A program made the position numbers and the translations under genes. Below are positions 1 through 7,878 of a DNA stretch of 17,756 bases, in pieces; the first letter of the stretch is position 1; each line of letters starts with the position of its first letter. The DNA comes from Alphaproteobacteria bacterium UBA3637 (GTDB lineage Bacteria; Pseudomonadota; Alphaproteobacteria; CAAHEQ01; UBA3637). The DNA lies in contig DFKU01000074.1 of the NCBI GenBank assembly GCA_002373615.1, positions 1 through 17,756 of the forward strand, given 5' to 3'. Under the pieces are notes generated by a model. The model was not told where the DNA came from and ran no database searches. It saw only the letters and a list, made by a program, of their open reading frames with translations.

Positions 1-112
1 AAAATTCTTTTCTTTTTTTAATAAATTAGTTTTCATAAAATTACTCCAATTTTTTATTGTTTAAACACCACCTGAATTCCAGGTGGCCGGAGAGTTCAAA
101 AATCAAAAACTG

Positions 113-118
113 TATAAT
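113..118 (+). promoter_or_regulatory. -10 box of the probable 6S RNA
   Basis: A perfect TATAAT lies seven bases upstream of the first base of the structured RNA described next. No good -35 hexamer is seen at 16-18 bp spacing (the region reads GAGAGT/AGTTCA). A perfect 7-bp hairpin with stem CCACCTG/CAGGTGG (68-86) lies just upstream and could be the terminator of a gene outside the window or an operator. Confidence 0.5.
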
Positions 119-124
119 GACTCC

Positions 125-325
125 GATGGTCTTTGGGGTTGCCCCCTGAACATACACCAAAGGCTCCCCGACCAGGTCGGGAAACAATGGGTGAGCGTTC
201 TTTAAAAAAGAAAAAACACATACGAAGGTTGTACGTGTTCACTCACCGTACAGTTTGTGAGCTTTTGAAAGCTCTCTTGCACCTTTTCAGGTACCAGAGG
301 ATACAACTTGCGCCATATCCGATTT
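125..325 (+). ncRNA. ssrS: probable 6S RNA
   Basis: This stretch has no credible protein gene but folds like 6S RNA, the regulator that occupies the RNA polymerase sigma-70 active site. A closing stem pairs ATGG (126-129) with CCAT (313-316) and GGGTTG (136-141) with CAACTT (304-309). The 5' strand of the central bubble follows at once and reads CCCCCTGAACATA, resembling CCCCTGAGCCGATA of E. coli 6S. An upper arm pairs GGTGAG (190-195) with CTCACC (242-247); GGTGAGC is also present in the E. coli RNA. Small hairpins sit inside the arm and in the 3' bubble strand (GAGCTTT/AAAGCTC at 259-274). A TATAAT box is placed correctly upstream and the length, about 200 nt, is in the 6S range. The assignment rests on hand folding and remembered motifs; the ends are approximate. 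It is not tmRNA, SRP RNA or RNase P RNA by their conserved motifs. Confidence 0.55.
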
Positions 326-409
326 TCACTCTAACCCAAATTTTCACAAATTGCAATTAAAAAAAGAGGTAAAAAAAATACTTATATAAAAATATTACTT
401 TTAGAATTA

Positions 410-880
410 TCAAAATGTCATTTTTTCAATGATGGGCAAAAATTCAGCCACCACTTGATCATAAACTTGTCTTTTAAAGGGCACAATCAAAAAGGGGGCC
501 TTTTGGGGGATTGCCCACCGAAAACGAATAAACTCCGGTTTTTTCTGAATGTGTAAATTTACGTTCTTATTTGTTCCGTGAAAAGAAAATAAGAACCATC
601 TTTGTCGTTCTCCATCAATTTTGCGTTTTTCTTTTAAAGGAATATCATAGGTGTACCAATTTTGACTTTCATATACCAATTGACACTCATCCCTTGTCAG
701 GCCTGTTTCTTCGTACATTTCACGCCAAGCCGCCTGTTCAGGTGTTTCACCTGCATCTATCCCCCCTTGTGGCATTTGCCAGTGATATTTAGAAGTTTGC
801 GTCCATGCCCGATACGCCAAAAAGACTTTCTTTTGGGAGTTGATAATCATAATCCCGACAGCATCACGGTACTTTGACAC
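410..880 (-). CDS. rppH: RNA pyrophosphohydrolase RppH (Nudix hydrolase)
   Basis: This 156-residue protein is a complete Nudix hydrolase of the RppH/NudH type, which removes pyrophosphate from the 5' end of primary transcripts and so opens them to RNase E decay. The Nudix box GX5EX7REUXEEXGU is intact at residues 39-61 (G39, E45, R53, E54, E57, E58, G60). The start context YRDAVGIMI and the motif WQMPQGGID before the box are typical of RppH rather than of MutT. The start is GTG, read directly after the ctpA TAA with no gap; its Shine-Dalgarno GGGAGGA lies inside the last codons of ctpA, so translation is probably coupled. It is the last gene of the gpmI-envC-ctpA-rppH run, and this clustering supports the assignment. 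No clear terminator hairpin follows; it is convergent with the probable 6S RNA. Confidence 0.93.
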   Translation of the reverse strand: MSKYRDAVGIMIINSQKKVFLAYRAWTQTSKYHWQMPQGGIDAGETPEQAAWREMYEETGLTRDECQLVYESQNWYTYDIPLKEKRKIDGERQRWFLFSFHGTNKNVNLHIQKKPEFIRFRWAIPQKAPFLIVPFKRQVYDQVVAEFLPIIEKMTF

Positions 881-2170
881 TTATTTTTCCTCCCTCTGAT
901 TAGCAATCCAAATCGCTTGCACCAAGTCCAATGCTCGATCTAATTGATAATCCTTTTGTTTTTCATCTTTTTTATCTTCTTGATCCAACTGAATGGCCTC
1001 AGGGGCTTTTTTCCCATCTTCACTTTCCAAAGCGTGATCCAGATTTTCTTCCCCCCACCCCGTCAAGCGTGGATATTCTTCCAACTTGCCACGAGGTATT
1101 TCCACATCCGGCGTAATCCCTTTGGCCTGAATAGAATGGCCTGAGGGTGTATAGTAACGGGCCGTTGTAATCTTGATTGCCCCAAACCCCGGAATTTGAC
1201 GCAGTGTTTGCACAGAGCCCTTTCCAAAGGATTTAAGACCTGCAATGACGGCACGTTTGTGATCTTGCAGAGCGCCTGCCACAATTTCTGATGCACTGGC
1301 AGAGCCTTCATTAATCAGTACTACCAAAGGAAGTCCGTTTAATTCATCCCCTGAGGAGGCCGAATAACGTACCGTATCTTCCGGTTTTCTGGAACGCGTG
1401 GAAACAATTTCCCCTTGCGTTAGGAATAAATCCGAAACAGCAACTGCTTCATCCAAAAGCCCCCCCGGGTTATTACGTAAATCCAAGATAAACCCCTTTA
1501 ATTTTTTAGGGCCAATTTCTTTGGTAAGCTTTTGAATAGCTTCCCGCAATTTTGTACCCGTTTTATCACTGAAAGTTGATACACGCAAATATCCAATATC
1601 CCCTTTGCGTTCAAATTTAACAGGATTGACCTTGATGACATCCCGCTTGATTGTCAGATTAAAAGGTTTTTTCCCTTGACGGAAAATGGTCAACTTAACC
1701 TTAGTACCAGGTTTTCCACGCATTTTTTTGACAGCGTCATTCAAGGTTGTTCCCACGACTGACACATCGTCAATATGGGTGATATAATCCCCTGCTTGAA
1801 TGCCCGCTTTTGCCCCCGGCGTATCATCAATAGGGGCTGTCACACGCACCATGTCTTTATCCCAACTGACCTCCAATCCAAGCCCCCCAAATTCCCCTTT
1901 GGTTTGTGTTTCCATATCTTGCATTTCTTCTTCATCTAAAAAACCCGAATGCGGATCAATGGAGGTTAAAACACCGTTGATGGATTTTTCCACCATTTGC
2001 CGATAGGAAACTTCTTCCACCGCTTCATCCCGAATCGTTTGAAAAGTGGCCCCCAATAAATCCATAAGTAAATAGACATCTTCTTGTTTTTGCTCAGTTG
2101 GCTTATCCGCCCCAAAGACAGGCGTTCCCAAAATTGTTCCAATCAATAAAATACTTAAAATTTTACGCAT
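881..2170 (-). CDS. ctpA: carboxy-terminal processing protease CtpA (S41 family)
   Basis: A 429-residue periplasmic serine protease of the S41/C-terminal processing family. Residues 1-21 form a signal peptide (hydrophobic core ILSILLIGTILG, cleavage near VFGA). A PDZ domain covers about residues 94-166 (GGLGLEVSW...GIQAGDYI) and recognises substrate C-termini. The S41 core follows, with the nucleophile Ser in GSASASE (about S292) and the general-base Lys in FGKGSVQ (about K317), 25 residues apart as in E. coli Prc. The C-terminal 60 residues are acidic and low in complexity. The frame is open for 46 codons further upstream, overlapping envC, but the ATG at 2168-2170 gives the signal peptide and has AAGGGAT in front, so that start is chosen. 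It begins 10 bases after the envC stop; in many bacteria Ctp proteases trim or degrade cell-wall hydrolases, which fits this neighbour. Confidence 0.93.
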   Translation of the reverse strand: MRKILSILLIGTILGTPVFGADKPTEQKQEDVYLLMDLLGATFQTIRDEAVEEVSYRQMVEKSINGVLTSIDPHSGFLDEEEMQDMETQTKGEFGGLGLEVSWDKDMVRVTAPIDDTPGAKAGIQAGDYITHIDDVSVVGTTLNDAVKKMRGKPGTKVKLTIFRQGKKPFNLTIKRDVIKVNPVKFERKGDIGYLRVSTFSDKTGTKLREAIQKLTKEIGPKKLKGFILDLRNNPGGLLDEAVAVSDLFLTQGEIVSTRSRKPEDTVRYSASSGDELNGLPLVVLINEGSASASEIVAGALQDHKRAVIAGLKSFGKGSVQTLRQIPGFGAIKITTARYYTPSGHSIQAKGITPDVEIPRGKLEEYPRLTGWGEENLDHALESEDGKKAPEAIQLDQEDKKDEKQKDYQLDRALDLVQAIWIANQREEK

Positions 2171-2180
2171 TTCATCCCTT

Positions 2181-3314
2181 TCATTTAAACCATTCTTCTG
2201 GATTTTCCGGAATTCCTTGAAAACGAATTTCCACATATAGGTCAGTATAAGCGGCCCCCATCGCCCCCACAGGTTCCCCTGCCAATAATTCTTGTCCAAC
2301 AGCAGCATTAATGGTATCCATCCCTGCTAAGACCGTCAAATATTCATCCCCATGATCTACAATCAGCAAACGACCATAATTTTGGAAAGGCCCCGCAAAT
2401 AAAACTGTGCCATCATAGGGGGCTGTAATTTGTGCATTTGGGCGTGTTTTGATAATAATGCCTTTAGCATGTGCCCCCGAAATACTGGTATCCCCAAAAT
2501 GTTGAATGATTTGACCATTGGCCGGCAAACCCAATAACCCCTTGGCTCGACCAAAAGCACCTGGCGGCACTGTGGAAGACATGGATTGAGTTAACTGTTG
2601 TTGTTTTTTCTTGGCTAAAGCCTCCTTTTCCAATTGCGCCAATAAATCTTTTAAATCCTGAGCTTTTGCGGCCAAAGCATCCGCTTTTTTCTTGGCTTCA
2701 TTATAATAAGAAGTGTATTGCACTTGCATCTGTTTTTTTTGCCCTACTAAACGATTCATTTTTTCGCGTTGGGTCAATAAATCTGTGTAGGCTTGCTTTG
2801 TTTGTTCCTTTTTATCCAATAATTCTTGGCGCACATTGGCCAGTTTCCCCAAATTTTCCTTTGTTTCTTCCTGCATTTGTCCGATGATGGGTAAACTATA
2901 GCGCATTAAATCGCGACTGCGGAGCATATTGACGGGCGTTTTGGATTGAAAAATCAGCAATTCTGTTGGACGTAAAGCCAGCGTTTGTAATCCCTTCATC
3001 AGACGAAAAAGTTGTTTATTAGAAAGTTTTAACTGCTCTTTTAAATCCGCTTCTTGCTCTTCCAATTCCTTTGTTTTTTGTTCTAATAAAGAAAGTTTTC
3101 CTTCTTGGGATTGAATTTGCTTGGCCGAATTAACCAATTGGCGTTGTACTTCCCTGACTTCACGTTCTAACTGAGAGGCTTTTAATTGAGATTCCCGTTC
3201 AGTTTGTCGTACATCAGCCAATTCCTTTTCCACCTGCTTCAAATCCTGCGCTGTCGGGGCAGCCATCGCCCCCCAAGAAAACAGCGCAAGAAATGAACCA
3301 GTTAAAAATTTCAC
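2181..3314 (-). CDS. envC: murein hydrolase activator EnvC-like (coiled coil + degenerate LytM)
   Basis: This 377-residue exported protein has a signal peptide (residues 1-19, ending AMAA), a long coiled coil (about 22-250, rich in E, K, Q and L heptads) and a C-terminal LytM/M23 fold (about 267-377). The LytM domain lacks the zinc ligands of an active M23 peptidase: the HxxxD motif is reduced to AHAKG, and the final HxH is replaced by LYVEIR, as in E. coli EnvC (LYFEIR). It is therefore expected to activate periplasmic amidases at the septum rather than cut peptidoglycan itself. The start is GTG, one base after the gpmI stop, with a G-rich Shine-Dalgarno (GGGGGTAAG) formed by the end of gpmI. 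It lies between gpmI and ctpA in one operon. Confidence 0.9.
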   Translation of the reverse strand: MKFLTGSFLALFSWGAMAAPTAQDLKQVEKELADVRQTERESQLKASQLEREVREVQRQLVNSAKQIQSQEGKLSLLEQKTKELEEQEADLKEQLKLSNKQLFRLMKGLQTLALRPTELLIFQSKTPVNMLRSRDLMRYSLPIIGQMQEETKENLGKLANVRQELLDKKEQTKQAYTDLLTQREKMNRLVGQKKQMQVQYTSYYNEAKKKADALAAKAQDLKDLLAQLEKEALAKKKQQQLTQSMSSTVPPGAFGRAKGLLGLPANGQIIQHFGDTSISGAHAKGIIIKTRPNAQITAPYDGTVLFAGPFQNYGRLLIVDHGDEYLTVLAGMDTINAAVGQELLAGEPVGAMGAAYTDLYVEIRFQGIPENPEEWFK

Positions 3315-3315
3315 C

Positions 3316-4839
3316 TTACCCCCGAATCAATAAAGATTCACCCGTCATTTCGGTGGGTTGTGGGAGTCCCATTAAATCCAACAAAGTGGGGGCGACATCC
3401 GCCAAACGGCCTTCTTTCAAGCCTTTCACACCTTCGGCATTAAATAACACCGCTTGCACAGGTGTATTGGTATGGGCTGTTTTGGGACGCCCTTGATCAT
3501 CAACCATATCCTCACAGTTGCCATGATCCGCCGTAAAGAAAGCACATCCGCCTGTTTTTTTCAGGGCTTCCACAATTCGGCCTACGCAGGCGTCCACTGT
3601 TTCAACTGCTTTGATGGCAGCCGGCAAAACACCTGTGTGGCCCACCATATCCCCATTGGCAAAGTTGGCCACAATGACATCAAACTTACCGGATTCAATG
3701 GCTTCCACCATTTTATCAGTCACTTCTACCGCACTCATTTCCGGTTTTAAATCATAGGTTGCAACTTTTGGGGAGGGCACCAAAATACGTTCTTCCCCAT
3801 CAAAAACCGCCTCGCGTCCTCCGTTAAAGAAGAAAGTCACATGAGCATATTTTTCAGTTTCGGCAATACGTAATTGTTTCAATCCTGCCGCCGCCACTTC
3901 TTCCCCAAAAATATGCTTTAAATCTTCAGGTGGGAAAAGGGTATGCATCCATGCGGTATGCTCGGACGAATACTCAGTCATAGCCACCGCATCCACAAAG
4001 GCAACCACTCGTGAACGAGGGGCCAAAGTGAAATCGGGTTGCAACAACATGCGTGTAATTTCACGGGCTCTGTCAGAACGATAATTAGCCATGATGACAG
4101 CATCACCATCCTTCATCCCTTGATAATCCCCAATCACACAGGGAATCACAAATTCATCCCCTACTTCTTGATTATAAGAATCAGTAATCGCTTCATCTGC
4201 GGTTGCAAATTTGGGCGCATCGGCATTCACAATGGCTTCATAAGCCTTTGTGACACGTTCCCAGCGATTGTCGCGATCCATGCCATAGTAGCGACCACCA
4301 AGGGTTGCAATTTTGACCAAAGGCATATCGTGTAAATCTTTTTCCAATTCGGCCACAAAACCTTTACCTGACATCGGCGGAGTATCACGTCCATCCAAAA
4401 AACCATGCAAAGCGGTTGGTATCCCGTTGGCGTTTAAAATACGCGCTAAAGCTACGATATGGGATTGTTGCGCATGAACGCCCCCGGGGCCCAATAATCC
4501 CATTAAATGGCAAGTGCCTTTTGATTTTTTAAGTTCTTCAATCAAATGCAATAAAACGGGATTTGTATCCAATGTTTTATCTTTAATGGCTTTATCAATA
4601 CGGGGCAAATCCTGCAGGACGACACGTCCGGCCCCCAAATTCGTATGTCCCACCTCTGAGTTTCCCATTTGGCCTGCGGGTAAGCCCACATCAGCCCCGG
4701 AGGTTGCCAACATCGTATGTGGGTATTTATCCACCAAATTGTGCCATACGGGCGTTTTTCCCATTTCAATGGCGTTATTTTCCTTTTGGGTACGATATCC
4801 CCAACCATCTAAAATACACAGTAATACTGGTTTTTGCAT
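3316..4839 (-). CDS. gpmI: 2,3-bisphosphoglycerate-independent phosphoglycerate mutase
   Basis: A full-length (507 aa) cofactor-independent phosphoglycerate mutase, interconverting 3- and 2-phosphoglycerate in the cytosol with two Mn2+ ions. The alkaline-phosphatase-like metal site is intact: D11 in ILDGWG, the phosphorylated Ser61 in GNSEVGH, NFANGDMVGHTG (391-402), TADHGNCE (435-442) and H455. The transferase insert carries FLDGRDTPP (146-154) and DRDNRWER (187-194) for substrate binding. The ATG has AAAGGA about 11 bases upstream. It is the first gene of the minus-strand operon continuing into envC, ctpA and rppH, and shares a 125-bp divergent promoter region with the EAL gene. Confidence 0.97.
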   Translation of the reverse strand: MQKPVLLCILDGWGYRTQKENNAIEMGKTPVWHNLVDKYPHTMLATSGADVGLPAGQMGNSEVGHTNLGAGRVVLQDLPRIDKAIKDKTLDTNPVLLHLIEELKKSKGTCHLMGLLGPGGVHAQQSHIVALARILNANGIPTALHGFLDGRDTPPMSGKGFVAELEKDLHDMPLVKIATLGGRYYGMDRDNRWERVTKAYEAIVNADAPKFATADEAITDSYNQEVGDEFVIPCVIGDYQGMKDGDAVIMANYRSDRAREITRMLLQPDFTLAPRSRVVAFVDAVAMTEYSSEHTAWMHTLFPPEDLKHIFGEEVAAAGLKQLRIAETEKYAHVTFFFNGGREAVFDGEERILVPSPKVATYDLKPEMSAVEVTDKMVEAIESGKFDVIVANFANGDMVGHTGVLPAAIKAVETVDACVGRIVEALKKTGGCAFFTADHGNCEDMVDDQGRPKTAHTNTPVQAVLFNAEGVKGLKEGRLADVAPTLLDLMGLPQPTEMTGESLLIRG

Positions 4840-4873
4840 CTTTCATTTTCCTTTCTTTTTATATAATATTTTT

Positions 4874-4902
4874 ATTATAGCGTTTCTTTTTAAAAAAGTG
4901 TA
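4874..4902 (-). promoter_or_regulatory. putative sigma-70 promoter of the gpmI operon
   Basis: Reading the minus strand, TATAAT (4874-4879) is preceded at 17 bp by TACACT (4897-4902), a weak -35. It lies about 35 bp upstream of the gpmI start in the divergent intergenic region. The -10 is perfect; the -35 is poor. Confidence 0.4.
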
Positions 4903-4964
4903 GCTTTTTTTGAAAAAAACGTGTATAGAGGTAGATAGAAACAAAAATTTATCAAGGAGGATAT

Positions 4965-5759
4965 ATGTTTTTATTCAAGAAGAAAGGCCAAAAGGTTTCT
5001 GAGTCAGATTTGAAAAGAGGTTTAAAAAATAATGAGTTTGTTTTCTATTATCAACCGGAATTTGATTTAAAAACAGAAAAAGTTATTGCTGTGGAAGCAT
5101 TGATGCGTTGGGATTCCCCAACAGGGATTGTTCCGCCTAATGAATTTATCCCTGTCTTGGAACAATCGGGGCTTATTCATAAATTTACTGAATTTTTATT
5201 GCATCAAACCTTGACAGATTTAAAGAAAATTCATGAGGCAGGCTATTCAGACGTGGCGATGGCAATCAATGTATCAGGCGTTCAATTAAAGGATAAGACT
5301 TTGATGAAGACGATTAAAAAAGCGTTAGATGAAACAAAAATCAGTCCTCAATTTTTAGAATGTGAAATTACGGAAACGCAACCTTTGGATTTACCTGCCA
5401 TGAAGGAGACAATTTTTAAAGAATTTGCAGAGGCTGGCATCAAAATATCTTTGGATGATTTTGGGACATGTTATTCTTCTTTTAATTATTTGAGATATTT
5501 AGATTTTAAAAAATTAAAAATTGATTGTGATTTTATTCGCACCCTGGGGGATAATGTCAGAAATCGGACGATTCTTTCTTTGATTATTCAACTGGGGCAC
5601 ATTTTAAAAATCCCAGTCTTGGCGGAAGGCATTGAAACAACAGAACAAAAAGTTTGGTTGGAAAAAAATAACTGTGATTTTGGCCAAGGATTTTGGTTTT
5701 CCAGACCTTTGCCCATAGATCAATTAATGATTTTTTTGAAAAAAAAGAAAGAAAATTAA
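4965..5759 (+). CDS. stand-alone EAL-domain c-di-GMP phosphodiesterase
   Basis: This 264-residue cytoplasmic protein consists almost entirely of one EAL domain, which hydrolyses cyclic di-GMP to pGpG. All residues normally required for catalysis are visible: E44 of the EAL motif (EALMRW), N102 (INVSG), E134 (ECEITE), D164 and D165 (LDDFG, loop 6), K185 (KLKID), E221 and E224 (AEGIE) and Q241 (GQGFWFSRPL). The only departure from the common pattern is DDFGTCYSS in place of DDFGTGYSS. No GGDEF, PAS, receiver or membrane segment is attached, so an input signal is not visible. The start has a strong Shine-Dalgarno AAGGAGG four bases before the ATG. It is divergent from gpmI; a possible -10 TATAGA is at 4924-4929 but no good -35 is seen. 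Confidence 0.92.
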   Translation: MFLFKKKGQKVSESDLKRGLKNNEFVFYYQPEFDLKTEKVIAVEALMRWDSPTGIVPPNEFIPVLEQSGLIHKFTEFLLHQTLTDLKKIHEAGYSDVAMAINVSGVQLKDKTLMKTIKKALDETKISPQFLECEITETQPLDLPAMKETIFKEFAEAGIKISLDDFGTCYSSFNYLRYLDFKKLKIDCDFIRTLGDNVRNRTILSLIIQLGHILKIPVLAEGIETTEQKVWLEKNNCDFGQGFWFSRPLPIDQLMIFLKKKKEN

Positions 5760-5767
5760 AAAAAGTA

Positions 5768-5796
5768 TTGCAAAAAATTTTTTTTCGATTTATAGT
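5768..5796 (+). promoter_or_regulatory. putative sigma-70 promoter of the DUF2934-like gene
   Basis: TTGCAA (5768-5773), 17 bp, TATAGT (5791-5796), ending 32 bp before the ATG of the next gene and inside the short gap after the EAL gene. Both hexamers are close to consensus. Confidence 0.5.
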
Positions 5797-5828
5797 GACT
5801 TTGTATTTAAATATAGAGGAGTATTACC

Positions 5829-6173
5829 ATGGTACAACAAATTAATGAAAATATGATTCGTGAGGCTGCGTATTTCCTGTGGGAAAAGGCTGGCCGTCCA
5901 GATGGGTCCGCTGAATATTTTTGGATGAAAGCGTGCGAACAATTTTTTAAACCAGCAAAGGTGGCTATTAAAAAGCCTGCTAAAAAAGCTGAAAAAAAAG
6001 TTGTTCCTGCCCCAAAAGCAGCTCCTGAAAAATTGGTCACTGCAAAGGCAAAGAAAATTGCTCCAAAGGCAATTGCAAAGCCTGTGAAGACTGCCGTTAA
6101 AACGGTTGCAAAACCAGCAACAAAACAAGCAAAGAAAACTTCTGCGCCTGTCTTTTACGGTACACGGAAATAA
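5829..6173 (+). CDS. DUF2934-type domain with histone H1-like Lys/Ala/Pro tail
   Basis: A 114-residue protein in two parts. Residues about 5-40 (IREAAYFLWEKAGRPDG, then a W-containing helix) match the pattern of the small DUF2934 domain common in alphaproteobacteria. Residues 41-114 are a low-complexity basic tail rich in Lys, Ala and Pro (repeats such as KPAKKA, KPVKTAVKTVAKP), like histone H1-like proteins of bacteria. The tail suggests nucleic-acid binding, possibly nucleoid association; that is inference from composition. The ATG has GAGGAG about seven bases upstream, its own promoter at 5768-5796, and a terminator immediately after, so it is probably monocistronic. No enzymatic residues are recognised. 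Confidence 0.8.
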   Translation: MVQQINENMIREAAYFLWEKAGRPDGSAEYFWMKACEQFFKPAKVAIKKPAKKAEKKVVPAPKAAPEKLVTAKAKKIAPKAIAKPVKTAVKTVAKPATKQAKKTSAPVFYGTRK

Positions 6174-6197
6174 TTTATTTTATTGCGAATTTAAAGT

Positions 6198-6224
6198 CCC
6201 GCTGATTTAAGGCGGGTTTTTTAT
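6198..6224 (+). terminator. intrinsic terminator of the DUF2934-like gene
   Basis: Stem CCCGC (6198-6202) / GCGGG (6212-6216) with a 9-base loop, followed by TTTTTTAT. It lies 25 bases after the stop codon of the plus-strand gene. Confidence 0.75.
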
Positions 6225-6229
6225 ATTTT

Positions 6230-6456
6230 GATGGAATCATCGGCTTTCAATTCCGACTAACACGGAAAACTGCGTGCGATGGGGTTCACTTTTTTTGTGA
6301 AGTCTCATTGCTTCCAAGCATCAAAAGTTGCCGCTGGCAACTTTTGTCTTGCGCAGGGTGCAGGCTGCTTTGGAATTATCGGACTCAACTATCTGAAGAA
6401 TTGAAGCAAAAACTACAAAAAATTTATTTTGACTTAAGTAACAAATAGTTAGTGTT
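6230..6456. repeat. non-coding repeat debris with MITE right end and hairpins
   Basis: No gene is seen here. The right end GAATTATCGGACTC (6373-6386), preceded by a GCTGCTTTG context, is nearly the same as the right terminal repeat of the complete element at 7879-8110. The left terminal repeat is absent, so this is a truncated or diverged copy with a different interior. A perfect 10-bp hairpin AAAAGTTGCC/GGCAACTTTT (6323-6345) and a smaller one TTCAC/GTGAA (6285-6301) lie inside. The larger hairpin sits about 110 bases downstream of the minus-strand radical SAM gene and may end its transcript. Confidence 0.5.
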
Positions 6457-7791
6457 TTAACATCTTTCCCACAGGCCGAACATTTTCCCCAAAAGTTCTC
6501 TTTGTCCTTCATATTCTATGGCCTTTGCAATTGTTTCCGGAGAATATTTATGTCCTAATAGATTTGCTATATAACTTGTTCTAGGTTTTCCTCGGCGTGT
6601 AAAAATACGATTAATATCTAAATTTGGTTCAATAATAACTGGATAAACTCCATTCAGCGCTGGTTCTAATTCCTCCTTTGGAAATTGAGTAGCTCTTCCT
6701 TCTTCAAAAATATTGATAGAACGCACATTGGCTCCCAAAAATTGATCTTGAGAAATAGTTGCCCCGCTTTTTAAATGTAAATGATCTACAACCACTTGTC
6801 TATGAAAAGGTAGAGCATGAATTTGACGAATTCCTTTTTGAATTCGCTTTAAGTTTTCTGAAATATTTTCTTTTGGAGTATCCACAAATGAAAAACAAAT
6901 ATCTGTTAAAGCAGAAGCTGCCTTAAGTAAAGCCTCTTCGGAATATTGATTGGTGGCACCTTTTGTTGTTAGCTTAAAAGGCGCTTTGTTGATTTTACAA
7001 AATAAGGCAACATCTCCGCAATCTGCACCGATAATGTCATCACGATAACTTAAAGGATCATTATCTTCATAAAAATACTCAAATGTATTTGCATATTCTT
7101 TATCATTTTGGGGATTAGCATAATATTGATTCAATTCCTTATGTAATCCACACCAAAGAGGAAATGGCATATGTGATAGATGTGGTTCTGCACAATTCAT
7201 ACAATGAGAACAGTTATTTGTACATCCTTTAGATAATTTTAAAATGGGAAAACCATATTGAATATTTCCATTTTCTGCTTTTCCATGAATTAAGAGAGCA
7301 TTTGCTAGGTCTTCAGAAATTTCAGGAATATTATAATAGGAAAAATCCATTAAAAATTTATGTGAACTTTCAAGTGCTAAACGAACAAGAGTATCAGAAT
7401 AATGTCCTTTTTTATCAGCTCCAAACAAAATATGTAGGGCTCTTTTTCCTTTTGGGGAAAGTAAATTGAATTGAAAGGAATTAACTTGCCTATCCTTGGT
7501 GAGTGGAATAGGGCACTTCTTATATCCTTTTAAGACTTGAATGGCTTTTTTGATTATGTATTTGTTTAATCTTTTTTGCAATTCATCGTCAGATAATGTG
7601 AGAGATGTTTGAATCAAAACTTTAATTTCTTCAGGCACAGCATTTTTAACAAAGGTTTGTTGGGTATTCCATTGTTTATATGCTTCACGAATCACTGTAG
7701 GAGAATAGATGTTCGTCAGTAAATAAGCATCCAGAATTTCCGAAACAGTTTCTTTGTTTCGCCCTTGATAAAAAATAAAAAATGGATTCAT
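6457..7791 (-). CDS. radical SAM-like protein of unknown function
   Basis: A 444-residue protein whose middle contains a radical SAM [4Fe-4S] motif, KGCTNNCSHCMNC: CX3CX2C at C190, C194 and C197, with a fourth Cys at C200. After it comes YFYEDNDPLSYRD (about 240-251), which occupies the place of the GGEP-like strand of radical SAM barrels, then strands such as KLTTKGA and SFVDTP. The first 180 residues are a mostly helical, charged region I do not recognise, and there is no SPASM Cys cluster at the C-terminus. Substrate is unknown. The ATG has AAGGAG five bases upstream and a perfect consensus promoter further up. It is the only gene between the repeat fragment at 6373 and the MITE-like element at 7879-8110. 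The gene is AT-rich compared with recA and gpmI, suggesting acquisition. Radical SAM membership is fairly sure; everything beyond is open. Confidence 0.75.
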   Translation of the reverse strand: MNPFFIFYQGRNKETVSEILDAYLLTNIYSPTVIREAYKQWNTQQTFVKNAVPEEIKVLIQTSLTLSDDELQKRLNKYIIKKAIQVLKGYKKCPIPLTKDRQVNSFQFNLLSPKGKRALHILFGADKKGHYSDTLVRLALESSHKFLMDFSYYNIPEISEDLANALLIHGKAENGNIQYGFPILKLSKGCTNNCSHCMNCAEPHLSHMPFPLWCGLHKELNQYYANPQNDKEYANTFEYFYEDNDPLSYRDDIIGADCGDVALFCKINKAPFKLTTKGATNQYSEEALLKAASALTDICFSFVDTPKENISENLKRIQKGIRQIHALPFHRQVVVDHLHLKSGATISQDQFLGANVRSINIFEEGRATQFPKEELEPALNGVYPVIIEPNLDINRIFTRRGKPRTSYIANLLGHKYSPETIAKAIEYEGQRELLGKMFGLWERC

Positions 7792-7820
7792 AAAAACTCC
7801 TTGTCAAGTGATGGTCAATC

Positions 7821-7849
7821 ATTATAGTATAAATGATAATTTTTGTCAA
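7821..7849 (-). promoter_or_regulatory. perfect consensus sigma-70 promoter of the radical SAM gene
   Basis: On the minus strand: TTGACA (7844-7849), exactly 17 bp, TATAAT (7821-7826), ending 30 bp upstream of the ATG at 7791. All 12 hexamer bases match the consensus. Confidence 0.85.
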
Positions 7850-7878
7850 GTTTTAATATGGCTAAATTTTTGATTTAC

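Noticed and set aside
133..360. Open frame of 75 codons on the plus strand
   Set aside because: It covers the structured RNA, has no Shine-Dalgarno and no recognisable protein features.
5790..6128. Minus-strand frames opposite the DUF2934-like gene
   Set aside because: They mirror the Lys/Ala-rich coding strand as Phe/Cys/Leu-rich shadow sequence.
6245..6257. 13-base match TTTCAATTCCGAC with 17741-17753
   Set aside because: A match of this length is expected by chance about once or more in a window of this size, and the flanks do not align.
6321..6512. Minus-strand frame with CSACGKDVKT
   Set aside because: It overlaps the end of the radical SAM gene in another frame and runs into the repeat region; the zinc-finger-like Cys pair is probably chance.
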